Below are positions 1 through 8,773 of a DNA stretch of 64,000 bases, one piece after another. Origin of the DNA: Christensenella sp. UBA7703 (GTDB lineage Bacteria > Bacillota > Clostridia > Christensenellales > CAG-138); NCBI GenBank assembly GCA_002482505.1, contig DLGD01000014.1, positions 1 through 64,000 on the forward strand, read 5' to 3'. The position numbers were made by a program, and so were the translations under genes. The notes beneath the pieces were generated by a model. It made no database searches, was not told the origin of the DNA, and worked only from the letters and a program-made list of their open reading frames with translations. Numbering within the stretch: position 1 is the stretch's first letter; each line of letters opens with the position of its first letter.

Positions 1-62
1 CTACTTTTACTTTACAGGTTCACATAAATACGGGTGTTTTTGTGGTTTGATTGAAAAAATGG

Positions 63-1052
63 TTACAGCGATTCGCGGATGATGATCTCCGCGTCGAGCA
101 TGATCTGCCGCGGCGCAAAATTGTCACTATGCATCTCTTCGATGAGCATTTCACAAGCGAGGAAGCCCAGCTGATATTGCGGCTGCTTGACCGTGGTCAG
201 CGCGGGTTCGCTCATCACGGAGATGTTTGTGTTGTCAAAACCGATGATGCCGAGGTCTTTCGGGATCGCAATGCCGAGGCGCTTTGCCGCCTTGATCGCG
301 GCAACCGCGAACACGTCCGACGCAGCAAAGATCGCGTCCGGCCGCTCCGGCATGCTCAATAACTGGGTTGCGATGGAGACCGCCGCATCATAAGAAAACT
401 CCGGCACCTGCACGATGAAGTTTTGCGCGGGGGTGATGCCCGCGGCTTCAAGCGCCTCCACGTAGCCTTGCTGGCGCTTGCGGGCGTACTTGTACTTCAG
501 CGGGCCGTTGATCAGCGCCACGCGCCGCTTGCCTTTGCTGAGGATATATTCCACCACCGCGCGGCTTGCCGCCACGTCGTCGATTGAAACATAGGACGTC
601 GGGCTGTTTTCGTTATATTCCGCGCACTGGATGAGCGGAGTGTGCAACTCCAGCTGGGAAATCGTATCCGCAGAGGGGATCGGATCGAGCGTAATCACGC
701 CGTCCGCATGCGTTTTTTCGATCATCTCTTCGATAAAAGAGAGCGTCAGCGGATGCGCGCCGGTGCGCACAATAATCTCCTGATAACCCTGCCTACCTGC
801 GGCGGACGAGATGCCGCGGATCACTTCGGAATAAAACGGATTGTCAATGTCCGGCAGAAGGATGAGGACAAGGTGGCTTTCGTGTCGGACGGCCGCGTCG
901 TAGCCGAGCGCATAGATGGCCTGTATGATTTTGTCATACGTGCCTTCCTTGACGCTTTCTTTATTGTTGATTGCGCGTGAAACCGTGGCGATGGAAACCC
1001 CCGCCGCGTCCGCAACATCCTGTAAGGTTGTTTTCTTTTTTAATTGAGACAT
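63..1052 (-). CDS. LacI-family transcriptional regulator
   Basis: A 329-residue sugar-responsive repressor. The N-terminal helix-turn-helix (about residues 5-30) carries TLQDVADAAGVSIATVSRA, typical of LacI/GalR proteins. The rest is a periplasmic-binding-protein-like sensor ending in the usual TTVKQPQYQLG segment. I chose the ATG at 1052 over the in-frame GTG at 1070, because AAAGGA lies 6-7 bases before it. It is divergent from the isomerase gene at 1336, so it probably controls the sugar/polyol cluster to its right. A TTTACA-17-TATGAT promoter lies just upstream. The effector is unknown. Family assignment is secure; the target is inferred from position. Confidence 0.93.
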   Translation of the reverse strand: MSQLKKKTTLQDVADAAGVSIATVSRAINNKESVKEGTYDKIIQAIYALGYDAAVRHESHLVLILLPDIDNPFYSEVIRGISSAAGRQGYQEIIVRTGAHPLTLSFIEEMIEKTHADGVITLDPIPSADTISQLELHTPLIQCAEYNENSPTSYVSIDDVAASRAVVEYILSKGKRRVALINGPLKYKYARKRQQGYVEALEAAGITPAQNFIVQVPEFSYDAAVSIATQLLSMPERPDAIFAASDVFAVAAIKAAKRLGIAIPKDLGIIGFDNTNISVMSEPALTTVKQPQYQLGFLACEMLIEEMHSDNFAPRQIMLDAEIIIRESL

Positions 1053-1081
1053 GATCGTTCCTTTTTTCACAACGTCAGATT

Positions 1082-1110
1082 ATCATATCACATTTGCTTT
1101 GCTTTGTAAA
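1082..1110 (-). promoter_or_regulatory. Promoter of the minus-strand LacI-type gene
   Basis: Read on the minus strand: TTTACA (1105-1110), 17-base spacer, TATGAT (1082-1087), about 30 bases before the ATG at 1052. The match to the sigma-A consensus is good; nothing else supports it. Confidence 0.6.
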
Positions 1111-1194
1111 TCGACATGCTTTTTCTACTAAAATGAGCTTAAATGTAAAAAATGAAAGAGAAAATAATATACCGTGAAAAATATGAAAATAATG

Positions 1195-1223
1195 TTGACA
1201 CGTTGTGTAAGGAATGATAGATT
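1195..1223 (+). promoter_or_regulatory. Promoter of the sugar isomerase gene, with a small inverted repeat
   Basis: TTGACA (1195-1200), 17 bases, TAGATT (1218-1223). An ACAC-GTT-GTGT inverted repeat (1199-1209) overlaps the -35 box and spacer. That is where a LacI-type repressor could act, though the repeat is short. It lies 113 bases before the start codon at 1336. Confidence 0.55.
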
Positions 1224-1335
1224 AAAAACAAGCAAGTAGCACGGATCAAATTGTCTTTTTCATACCTTTTTCCTCCTTCCTTACAATTTGGGACAGCAGC
1301 AGCCCATACAAAAAACCAAAAGAGGAACCAAAACC

Positions 1336-2256
1336 ATGAAGCTTGGATTTGCCAGCGCAATTTTGCCGGATCAGTCGTTCGACACCGTCGTTTCATTCGC
1401 CGCGGAGCATGGCTACCGCTGCGTAGAGATGATGAGTTGGCCGGTTGGGAAGTCAGAGCGCCGTTATGCAGGCGTCACCCATATCGATGTGGATACGCTT
1501 GACGCGGCACATGTGGAGGCAATCAAAGCCAAGCTCGCCGAGACTGGCGTCGAGATTTCCGCGTTGGGATATTATCCCAACGCGCTCGACCCGGACGCGG
1601 AAAAGGCGCAGGTCGCCATCAACCACATCAAGAAGCTTATCACCGCGGCGCCCAAGATTGGCGTTCATACGGTCAATACATTCATCGGCAGGAACCAGTT
1701 TCTCAGCGTTTCGGAAAACATGAAGCTTTTTGCCAATGTTTGGCTGGACATCATCAAACTCGCGGAGGACAACGGTGTCCGCGTGGCGATTGAAAACTGT
1801 CCGATGCTTTTTACGCAGAGCGAATGGCCGGGCGGCAAAAATCTCGCTGTCTCTCCGCGCATCTGGCGGGAGATGTTCTCCATCATCCCCAGCGCAAACT
1901 TCGGCCTCAACTTCGATCCGTCCCATTTTGTGATTCAGCAGATGGATTATATCCGCCCCATCTACGAATTTAAAGAAAAACTCTTCCATGTCCACATTAA
2001 GGACATCAAACTATACAGAAATCTTCTGGACGAGGTCGGTATCTTTGCGCCGCCGCTCGACTATCTGCAGCCGAAGCTGCCCGGACTGGGCGACGTCAAC
2101 TGGAGCAAGTTTATCTCCGCTTTGACGGACGTTGGCTACAACGGCTATATCTGCGTCGAAGTGGAAGACAAAGCTTTCGAAGACACACTGGAACATCGCT
2201 ATCAGTCTCTGATCCAATCCCGGCGTTATATAAGCCAGTTTATCGTAACCGAATAA
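1336..2256 (+). CDS. Sugar phosphate isomerase/epimerase-like TIM-barrel protein
   Basis: A 306-residue member of the xylose-isomerase-like TIM-barrel superfamily (AP endonuclease 2 fold). The metal/substrate-site pattern is visible: an IENCP glutamate near the middle, FDPSHF, HVHIKD, and a late CVEVED. Such proteins isomerise or epimerise ketoses and inososes using a divalent metal. The start at 1336 follows AGAGGA by 9 bases; an upstream in-frame ATG at 1288 lacks an SD site. It sits with a Gfo/Idh/MocA dehydrogenase, LacI regulators and a sugar importer, a set typical of inositol or rare-sugar catabolism. The exact substrate cannot be told from the sequence. Confidence 0.85.
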   Translation: MKLGFASAILPDQSFDTVVSFAAEHGYRCVEMMSWPVGKSERRYAGVTHIDVDTLDAAHVEAIKAKLAETGVEISALGYYPNALDPDAEKAQVAINHIKKLITAAPKIGVHTVNTFIGRNQFLSVSENMKLFANVWLDIIKLAEDNGVRVAIENCPMLFTQSEWPGGKNLAVSPRIWREMFSIIPSANFGLNFDPSHFVIQQMDYIRPIYEFKEKLFHVHIKDIKLYRNLLDEVGIFAPPLDYLQPKLPGLGDVNWSKFISALTDVGYNGYICVEVEDKAFEDTLEHRYQSLIQSRRYISQFIVTE

Positions 2257-2309
2257 TAAAGCGAAGGATTCATCCCGCGGCGTATGAGACGTCGCATTGG
2301 CTTCACCGT

Positions 2310-2327
2310 CATGTAATCCATTACATG
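2310..2327. promoter_or_regulatory. 18-bp perfect palindrome, likely operator
   Basis: CATGTAATCCATTACATG is an inverted repeat of 8 bp arms around CC. It lies 72 bases before the second LacI-type gene (2400) and 53 bases after the isomerase stop, next to a TATAAA. Position and symmetry suit a dimeric repressor site, perhaps autoregulatory. Confidence 0.6.
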
Positions 2328-2399
2328 TATAAAAACAAGTGTTCCTGTGCACGATGCATGACGAAAGAGAACCCGTCCGCCGGAAAGAGGGTACCGAAG

Positions 2400-3431
2400 A
2401 TGGTAAAAATCGAGGACGTTGCGCGCGCAGCCGGCGTTTCGGTTGCAACCGTCTCCCGTGTGCTCAATGAGCAGGGCGGTGTGCTGCCGCAAACGCAGGA
2501 TAAGGTACGCAAAGCGGTTGAAGAACTTCATTATGAACCGAACCTTTCCGCGCGAAACCTCCGTAAGAACGAGAGCCGCATCATCCTGATCCTCGCACCG
2601 AACTTTTCCAACCCGTATTATTCCAAAGTACTGCCCGGCATCTGCGATGTTTCGCGAAACCTTGGCTACAGCACCTTGATCTACAACACATACGACAGCA
2701 ACGCGCTGGACGAATCGCTCGTTGTGAGCCTCTTTGAGAAGAACCGCGCAGATGGCATGATTACACTTGCCGTCAACCGGGACGACCGCTGGCTGGCGAA
2801 ATATACGGGGAAGTATTCGATCGTGCAGTGCTCGGAATATGTCGAAGACATCGAGTTGCCGCATATCTCGGTGGATAACCGTCTTGCGGCACGGGAATTG
2901 GTCTCACACCTGATTGCGCAGGGGCACTCAAGAATCGGGATCATCACGAGTGCCAACCGCTATCTTTCGAGCACAAACCGCCTGCGCGGATATTTCGACG
3001 CGCTGGAGGAAGCGGGGCTTGGCGAAGACGAAACGCTGATCGCCTATGCTTCTGCGGACTACTCGTTTGTCAGCGGCAAACAGGCAGCGCGAGAACTGCT
3101 TTCGCTGCCGGAACCGCCAAGCGCGATCTTCTGTGTATCCGATATTCTTGCGCTGGGCGCGATCGCCGCAGCGGGCAAGCTGGGTCTTCAGGTACCGTGG
3201 GATTTGAGCATTGCGGGGTTTGACGATGTCGACTACACGACAATGTTTCACCCATACATGACAACCGTTGCCGCACCCTGCTACGAACTGGGCAGAAGAA
3301 GTATGTTGTTGCTTTACGACCACATTCTGCAAAAACCGGGCGCACAACAGGAGGTCTACCTCCCGCACCAGGTCGTCCTTCGGGAAACCACGGCGCAGCG
3401 GACGCAGGGGCGGATGGCAGATAAACCATAA
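2400..3431 (+). CDS. LacI-family transcriptional regulator
   Basis: A 343-residue LacI/GalR regulator. The HTH begins at residue 3 (KIEDVARAAGVSVATVSRVL) and is followed by the hinge and sugar-sensing domain, with the standard ICVSDILALGAI and GFDDVDYTT segments. The start at 2400 has AGAGG 9 bases upstream. The longer in-frame ATG at 2325 would start inside the palindromic operator and add a 25-residue tail before the HTH, so I rejected it. It lies between the isomerase and the dehydrogenase, and is the second LacI-type protein in 3 kb, so the cluster may respond to two signals. Confidence 0.93.
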   Translation: MVKIEDVARAAGVSVATVSRVLNEQGGVLPQTQDKVRKAVEELHYEPNLSARNLRKNESRIILILAPNFSNPYYSKVLPGICDVSRNLGYSTLIYNTYDSNALDESLVVSLFEKNRADGMITLAVNRDDRWLAKYTGKYSIVQCSEYVEDIELPHISVDNRLAARELVSHLIAQGHSRIGIITSANRYLSSTNRLRGYFDALEEAGLGEDETLIAYASADYSFVSGKQAARELLSLPEPPSAIFCVSDILALGAIAAAGKLGLQVPWDLSIAGFDDVDYTTMFHPYMTTVAAPCYELGRRSMLLLYDHILQKPGAQQEVYLPHQVVLRETTAQRTQGRMADKP

Positions 3432-3500
3432 TTCAACTACCAAACCAGATGATTCTGTTGGACAATAGAGATTGAAATGACACACAAAGGGGAATACATC

Positions 3501-4538
3501 ATGTTAAATGTAGGCATCATCGGCTGCGGCGCGATTGCAAGACAGCGCCATGCAGCAGAATACAAAAACAATCCGAATACGACGATTGCCGGTGTGTTCG
3601 ACGTTTCCCGCGAGCGCGCGGAAGCGATGGTGAAGGACTTCGGCGGGAAGGTGTATGACACGGCGGAAGCGCTGATTGCAGACCCCGCCATCGACGCCGT
3701 GAGCGTTTGTGTTGCCAACGCGTTCCATGCGGCGATGACGATCGATGCGCTCAACCACGGTAAGCACGTGCTCTGCGAAAAGCCGATGGCAATCTCGCTT
3801 GCGGAATGCGAAGAAATGTTTGCTGTCGCGAAAAAGAGCGGCAAGCGTCTGCTCATCGACCACAACCAGCGCCTGACGCCCGCGCACAAGAAGGCAAAAG
3901 AGATCATCGCTTCCGGCGAACTCGGCCGCGTGATCAGCTTCTCCGCAACGTTCGGCCACAGGGGGCCGGAGATGTGGAGCGCGGATAAGAGCAGCAACAC
4001 TTGGTTTTTCAAGAAGAACGCGGCTGCCTTTGGTTCTATGGCAGATCTTGGCATCCACAAGATCGACCTGATGCGCTTTCTGATCGGTGCGGATGTGAAG
4101 AATGTATTCTCCCGTCTTGCAACGCTGGATAAGAAATTTCCGGACGGAACGCCGATCGAAGTGGACGACAACTCCGTGGAGATTCTAACGTTTGAAAACG
4201 GCGCGCTCGGCACCGTGACCACGAGCTGGACGCACTATGGCGAAGAATGCAATGCCTCTACACTTTACTGCGAAAAGGGCACGCTAAAGCTTTACCACGA
4301 TCCGCGCTATTCACTCCAGATTGTATATGCGGACGGAACGAAAGTGAATTATGAGCTCGACCGCATTCAAACCAACGAGGACAAACAGCAACAGAGCAGC
4401 GGCGCCATCGATCTGTTTGTGGAAAGCATTCTCACGGGCAAGCCTTCCGCCCTGGACGCGGAGGATATCGTGAAATCCATGCGCGTGGTGTTTGCTTGTC
4501 TCGAGTCCGCCGAATCCGGCAGGATTATAGACCTGTAA
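3501..4538 (+). CDS. Gfo/Idh/MocA-family NAD(P)-dependent dehydrogenase
   Basis: A 345-residue oxidoreductase. The N-terminal Rossmann fold begins VGIIGCGAIA (GxGxxA nucleotide loop, about residues 4-13), with the family EKP motif at 93-95 (CEKPMA). The C-terminal half has the ADLGIHKIDL segment, whose Asp/His line the active site in relatives. These enzymes oxidise a hydroxyl of sugars or inositols. The start at 3501 follows AAAGGGGA by about 8 bases. With the isomerase at 1336 it would form a short oxidation-isomerisation route for the imported compound. The substrate is unresolved. Confidence 0.9.
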   Translation: MLNVGIIGCGAIARQRHAAEYKNNPNTTIAGVFDVSRERAEAMVKDFGGKVYDTAEALIADPAIDAVSVCVANAFHAAMTIDALNHGKHVLCEKPMAISLAECEEMFAVAKKSGKRLLIDHNQRLTPAHKKAKEIIASGELGRVISFSATFGHRGPEMWSADKSSNTWFFKKNAAAFGSMADLGIHKIDLMRFLIGADVKNVFSRLATLDKKFPDGTPIEVDDNSVEILTFENGALGTVTTSWTHYGEECNASTLYCEKGTLKLYHDPRYSLQIVYADGTKVNYELDRIQTNEDKQQQSSGAIDLFVESILTGKPSALDAEDIVKSMRVVFACLESAESGRIIDL

Positions 4539-4575
4539 ATGCGCAAACACCAAATCGTATTTTCGCACTAATATG

Positions 4576-4599
4576 GTAATAACCAATAATCTGGTTGTT
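4576..4599 (+). promoter_or_regulatory. Inverted repeat before the sugar-binding protein gene
   Basis: TAATAACCA, a 6-base loop, then TGGTTGTTA (one G:T mismatch). It lies 25 bases before the start codon at 4624, just ahead of the SD. It could be an operator or a leader hairpin; the sequence alone does not decide. Confidence 0.35.
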
Positions 4600-4623
4600 A
4601 TAAATCAAAAAAGGAGAGAAATC

Positions 4624-5793
4624 ATGAAAAAATTCCTCGCGATTCTTATGTGCGCCATGATGCTGGTCAGCTTTGCGGCATGCGCAAGCACACCGGCACC
4701 GGCAGCGGAAGAACCCGCAGCCGAAGCGACCCAGGCTCCCGCGGCGGAAGAACCCGCAGCGACCACCGGCGGCACCATCTACGTGCTCGGCCCGACGCCG
4801 GATCACGGCTGGACCGCACAGGCCGGTACCTACGCCGACAAGAAGGTTGCCGAAATCAACGCCGAAGGCAAGTATAAAGCCGTCTACATGGCTGCTTCCA
4901 CCGGTGAAGAGCAGGTTGACCAGGTTCAGACCATCCTTGCAAACGGCGACGCGGTTGGCGTGGTGTTCTTCGCTCTGGAAGACTCCGCAAAGGCCGGTCA
5001 GGAAGCCCTGATCGCCGCGAATGTTCCGTTTATCTCCTTCGACCGTATCATTGAAGGACCGGACAAGTCCGCCATCCTCAACGCCTCCGGTGACAACTGG
5101 CAGTGCGGCGCAGGCATCGCGTACTGGCTCCAGAAGAACGGCATGGCACCCGGCGCAACGCTTGTTACCCTCATCGGCGACAACGGCACCGTTTGCTCCC
5201 GTCGTCAAGAAGGCTTCGAGCAGTTCCTCCGTGGCGAAATCGAATACTTCGACAAGGACAAGAACGAGTCCTACAAGACCACCCAGGTTTGGACGCAGGA
5301 CGAGATCAACGCTCTGACGGCCGACTATAAGACGGTCTGCAACTGGAGCGCGGACGGCGCATATCAGTACCTCGAGCAGAAGCTGCCGGAAATCGTCGCC
5401 AAGGCGAAGACCACGGGCGGTAACCTCTACATCTACTCGATGGATGATGAAATGACCTTCGGCCTCATGAACCTCCTCGAGGCGAACGCGATTGACGAAG
5501 CGACCAAGGCCGACTTCGCAGCGCTGAACGTCTACACCTCCGCAATCGGCGGTATGGCAGAGCTCTATGCGGTCATCGACGGCACCTCCACCCAGGCTGC
5601 CACGGCTAAGACCTACTTTGACGGCCTCATGTCCGTCTACTTCTCGCCGAAGATGTTCGAAAACGTCATCAACTACATGCTCGACTACCTCAACGGCAAC
5701 TGGGATTACAAAGTTGGCGATGGCAAGTACGAGCCGGTGTGGATCGTTGACGCAGGCAACGTTGCCAACTACGAAGGCTTCACGGGTCATTGA
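4624..5793 (+). CDS. Sugar ABC transporter substrate-binding lipoprotein
   Basis: A 389-residue binding protein of the ribose/galactose type. It has a lipoprotein signal with lipobox FAAC (Cys20), then a Pro/Ala/Glu linker, then a two-lobed type I fold. The fold begins at IYVLGPTPDHGWTAQAG and contains a GVVFFALEDS strand and loop and an ISFDRII segment. The start at 4624 follows AAGGAGAGAA. It delivers its ligand to the ATPase (6080) and permease (7578). The 286-bp gap to the ATPase gene holds a strong hairpin, fitting the usual excess of binding protein over membrane parts. The ligand is probably a pentose, hexose or polyol. Confidence 0.92.
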   Translation: MKKFLAILMCAMMLVSFAACASTPAPAAEEPAAEATQAPAAEEPAATTGGTIYVLGPTPDHGWTAQAGTYADKKVAEINAEGKYKAVYMAASTGEEQVDQVQTILANGDAVGVVFFALEDSAKAGQEALIAANVPFISFDRIIEGPDKSAILNASGDNWQCGAGIAYWLQKNGMAPGATLVTLIGDNGTVCSRRQEGFEQFLRGEIEYFDKDKNESYKTTQVWTQDEINALTADYKTVCNWSADGAYQYLEQKLPEIVAKAKTTGGNLYIYSMDDEMTFGLMNLLEANAIDEATKADFAALNVYTSAIGGMAELYAVIDGTSTQAATAKTYFDGLMSVYFSPKMFENVINYMLDYLNGNWDYKVGDGKYEPVWIVDAGNVANYEGFTGH

Positions 5794-5876
5794 TCTGTCT
5801 AGCAGCTTCTCGTTGAGCGGCAGGGGAAACGGGCAAAATGCCCGCAACTCTGCGTAAGACAAAAAAAGTCAATCGT

Positions 5877-5907
5877 GTGCGGATGCAGGGTTATCCTGCA
5901 TCCGCAC
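5877..5907 (+). other. 13-bp perfect hairpin between binding protein and ATPase genes
   Basis: GTGCGGATGCAGG (5877-5889), loop GTTAT, CCTGCATCCGCAC (5895-5907), with no T-run after it. A weaker CGGGC/GCCCG hairpin lies at 5830-5844. This fits an mRNA-stabilising or partial-termination element that keeps binding-protein mRNA in excess. Confidence 0.6.
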
Positions 5908-6079
5908 GCGAATGCAAAACCCGAATTGAGAAAAATGCGAATCGGCACAAAAAACGCCTTTTCGTTGCGAAAGATTCCGATTATACTGGTCGTATGGGCA
6001 GGCTTGCACAATTCGCGGCCGAAATCGGCAACAAAACCAACCACCTCACCAAAAACGAGGAAAACGGGGACACAAATGT

Positions 6080-7588
6080 ATGGCAATCCTTGAAATGCAG
6101 CACATTTCAAAGGCATTTGGCGGCGTGATTGCACTTTCCGATGTGCATTTGACCGTTGAAGCGGGCGAAATTCATGCGCTGCTTGGCGAAAACGGCGCGG
6201 GCAAATCCACGCTGATGAACATCCTCACGGGCGTGATCAACGCAGACTCCGGCGAAATTCTGTTTGACGGCAAACGGTATCCAAACCCGACCATCGCCAC
6301 GATGGAGCGGGCTGGCATCGCGTTTGTGCATCAGGAAGTGAACGTGGTCAACGATTTGACCGTGTTTGAAAACATCTTTTTAAACCGCGAGCTCAAGACG
6401 AAAGTGGGCCTGCTCAACCGCAAGCGTATGATCGAGGAAGCAAGCGGGCTTTTCACGCGCCTAGGGGTTGACATTGACCCCTGCGTGATGGTATCCGAAC
6501 TCAAAACAAGCCAGAAGCAGCTTCTGGAGATCAGCCGCGCGCTGCATGCAAACGCAAAGCTGTTGATTCTGGACGAACCGACCACCGCGCTGAGCACACA
6601 GGAGGTCGAGCATCTGTTCGGCATCCTCCGAAAACTGAAAGCACAGGGTCATTCCTTTATCTTTATATCGCATAAAATGCCGGAGATTTTCGAGATTGCG
6701 GATCGCTATACCGTCTTCCGCAACGGAACTTTTATCTCCAGCGGGTTCATCAACGACACGACACCGCATAAGATCGCCTCGGACATGGTAGGCGAACAGT
6801 ACCTCGATAAGGACTATTACGAGCCGCGCGCCCTAGGCGAGACCGTGGTTGAGCTAAAAAACGTGACCGGGCACGGCTTTTCGGATGTCAGCCTCGAGAT
6901 TAAAAAAGGCGAAATCGTCGCGTTCACCGGCCTTGCCGGCAGCGGCGCGAGCGAAGTGATGCAGACCATGTTCGGTGTGCTGCCGTTTGAAGGCGGCGTG
7001 ATCCGTGTTGAGGGCAAGTCCCTGCGTGGCGGAATCGCGCATTTCATGGAGAGCAAACTTGCCATGCTGCCCAGCAACCGTAAGGAAAACTCCGTCGTGC
7101 CCGACATGGACATTCTCGACAATACCTGCATCGCAGAGCATTGCCTCTCGAAAAACCGCCAGATGATCTCGGCAAAAGCCGAGGTAAGCCGTTATGACGA
7201 ACTCAAGAAACTGCTTTGGATCAAGTCGGAGTCGCCCAAGGATTCCATCCTCTCGCTCTCCGGCGGCAACCAGCAAAAGGTGTTTCTTGCCCGCTGGTTG
7301 AACACCAAGGCGGACGTGCTCCTGCTGGATAACCCCACGCAGGGCGTGGATGTCGGCGCGAAGGCTGAAATCTATCGTCTGATTCTGGAGTTTGCCGCCC
7401 GCGGGATGACGGTGATCATCAACACGCTGGAGATTCCGGAGATCAAGAAGGTCTCCGACCGCTGCGTCGTCTTCTTTGAAGGGCGGGTAGCAAAGATTTT
7501 CCAGCACGATGAAATCAATGAGCATGATGTCATGCTGTATTCTACAAACGCGATCAATACGCGGGGAGGAGCCAACCATGCGGGCTAA
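6080..7588 (+). CDS. Sugar ABC transporter ATP-binding protein, two fused NBDs (RbsA/MglA type)
   Basis: A 502-residue double ATPase. NBD1 has Walker A GENGAGKSTLMN (about 36-47) and Walker B LLILDEPTTAL. NBD2 has the degenerate P-loop GLAGSGASEV usual for this class, but an intact signature LSGGNQQKV and LLLDNPTQGVDVG. It energises import with the permease at 7578, whose start overlaps its stop by 11 bases, implying translational coupling. The start at 6080 follows GGGGA by 9 bases. The family is certain; the sugar is not. Confidence 0.93.
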   Translation: MAILEMQHISKAFGGVIALSDVHLTVEAGEIHALLGENGAGKSTLMNILTGVINADSGEILFDGKRYPNPTIATMERAGIAFVHQEVNVVNDLTVFENIFLNRELKTKVGLLNRKRMIEEASGLFTRLGVDIDPCVMVSELKTSQKQLLEISRALHANAKLLILDEPTTALSTQEVEHLFGILRKLKAQGHSFIFISHKMPEIFEIADRYTVFRNGTFISSGFINDTTPHKIASDMVGEQYLDKDYYEPRALGETVVELKNVTGHGFSDVSLEIKKGEIVAFTGLAGSGASEVMQTMFGVLPFEGGVIRVEGKSLRGGIAHFMESKLAMLPSNRKENSVVPDMDILDNTCIAEHCLSKNRQMISAKAEVSRYDELKKLLWIKSESPKDSILSLSGGNQQKVFLARWLNTKADVLLLDNPTQGVDVGAKAEIYRLILEFAARGMTVIINTLEIPEIKKVSDRCVVFFEGRVAKIFQHDEINEHDVMLYSTNAINTRGGANHAG

Positions 7589-8696
7589 CAAAGGCGGTTT
7601 CGCCGGAATCGGATCTTTCATCGCGAAGGCGTGGAAGCGCTACAGCTTCATCTTCGTCTTCGCCATCATACTGCTGGTGTATTCGTTCACCATCGAGGCA
7701 AACGGAAACGCATTCAAATGGGGACACATTACGGCGATTCTGGCAAGCCAAAATACCGTTATCGTGGGCACCATGGCGCTGGGTATGGCGCTGGTCATCA
7801 TCACGGGACAGATCGACCTTTCAGTCGGCTCCGCCCTGGTGCTCTGCAGCGGGGTCAGCATCATGGCGTTCAACATGACCAACAGCGTGATCATCACGCT
7901 GCTTGCGGCGGTTGCCGCGGGCGCGCTCTGTGGCCTCATCAACGGTGTGCTCGCGGGCTATGCTAAGATGCCGCCGTTTATCGTCACCCTCGGTACGATG
8001 CTGATCTACCGCTCCCTGATGCTATCGCTGGTGCGTTCGATCGATCCTGTCATTACCGGTTCTTCCAGCAGCCAGTTTGCCATGCTCAGCGAAAACAGTG
8101 CCTATGACGCACTGCGCATGAAGTTTGGCACGGGCAGCCTGCCTGGCGTTTCGATTCCGTATATCACGTTTGTCTTCGTCGCGGTGATGCTGATCATCCT
8201 GCTCGTCACCCGCCGCACCAAGTATGGCAAGAGCGTCTACGCGGTCGGCAGCAACGAAAAGGCAGCCTTCCTTGCGGGCGTGAATGTTCAGGGCGTGAAG
8301 GTCTCCGTGTTCGTCATCACGGGCATTCTCGTGGGGATTGCGGCGTTTGTGCAGGCCTGCAAAATCGGTAACGTAACGCCCGCTTCCTCCGGTAAGAGCT
8401 ATGAAATGTACGCCATCGCGGCGGTCGTACTCGGCGGCGTGAGCATGAGCGGCGGCAAGGGCAACCTGTTGGGCGTGTTCTTCGGCGCGCTTTCGTATAC
8501 GACGATCAACTTCATCATCGTCTCGATTCCGCAGCTTACGACGGATATTCAGGATACCTTCCAAGGGCTTGTGCTCATCGCGGTCATCCTGATTCAAACC
8601 GTTGGCCCGGTCATCAAGGATCGCTTCATCGAGGCACGCAAACGCCGCGCTTCCCGCAAACAGGCTCGCCTGGATCGCGCGGAGAGCAAAGGCTGA
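7578..8696 (+). CDS. Sugar ABC transporter permease (RbsC type)
   Basis: A 372-residue polytopic membrane protein with about 8-10 hydrophobic segments. It has the family-typical ITGQIDLSVGS segment, the GTMLIYRSLML region, and a long AIAAVVLGGVSMSGG loop that contacts the ATPase. The start at 7578 (MRANKGG) has GGGGAGGA 7 bases upstream and lies within the end of the ATPase gene. The C-terminus is a basic tail (RKRRASRKQAR). It is the last gene of the importer operon, followed by a strong bidirectional terminator. Confidence 0.93.
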   Translation: MRANKGGFAGIGSFIAKAWKRYSFIFVFAIILLVYSFTIEANGNAFKWGHITAILASQNTVIVGTMALGMALVIITGQIDLSVGSALVLCSGVSIMAFNMTNSVIITLLAAVAAGALCGLINGVLAGYAKMPPFIVTLGTMLIYRSLMLSLVRSIDPVITGSSSSQFAMLSENSAYDALRMKFGTGSLPGVSIPYITFVFVAVMLIILLVTRRTKYGKSVYAVGSNEKAAFLAGVNVQGVKVSVFVITGILVGIAAFVQACKIGNVTPASSGKSYEMYAIAAVVLGGVSMSGGKGNLLGVFFGALSYTTINFIIVSIPQLTTDIQDTFQGLVLIAVILIQTVGPVIKDRFIEARKRRASRKQARLDRAESKG

Positions 8697-8720
8697 TCTC
8701 CATTCATTCAGCATAAAAAC

Positions 8721-8753
8721 GACCCGCGTTTCGCTTATTCTGCGACGCGGGTC
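8721..8753. terminator. Bidirectional terminator
   Basis: GACCCGCGT (8721-8729) pairs perfectly with ACGCGGGTC (8745-8753). An A-run precedes and a T-rich stretch follows. It separates the converging importer permease and U32 peptidase genes. Confidence 0.8.
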
Positions 8754-8773
8754 TTATTATAAGAGCGATTTGG

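Noticed and set aside
1139..1396. 85-codon minus-strand ORF in the divergent promoter region
   Set aside because: It covers the promoter and start of the isomerase gene and has no coding signals.
4525..5862. 445-codon ORF antisense to the sugar-binding protein gene
   Set aside because: It mirrors a strong coding gene with GC-rich codons, has no recognisable motifs and is a frame shadow.
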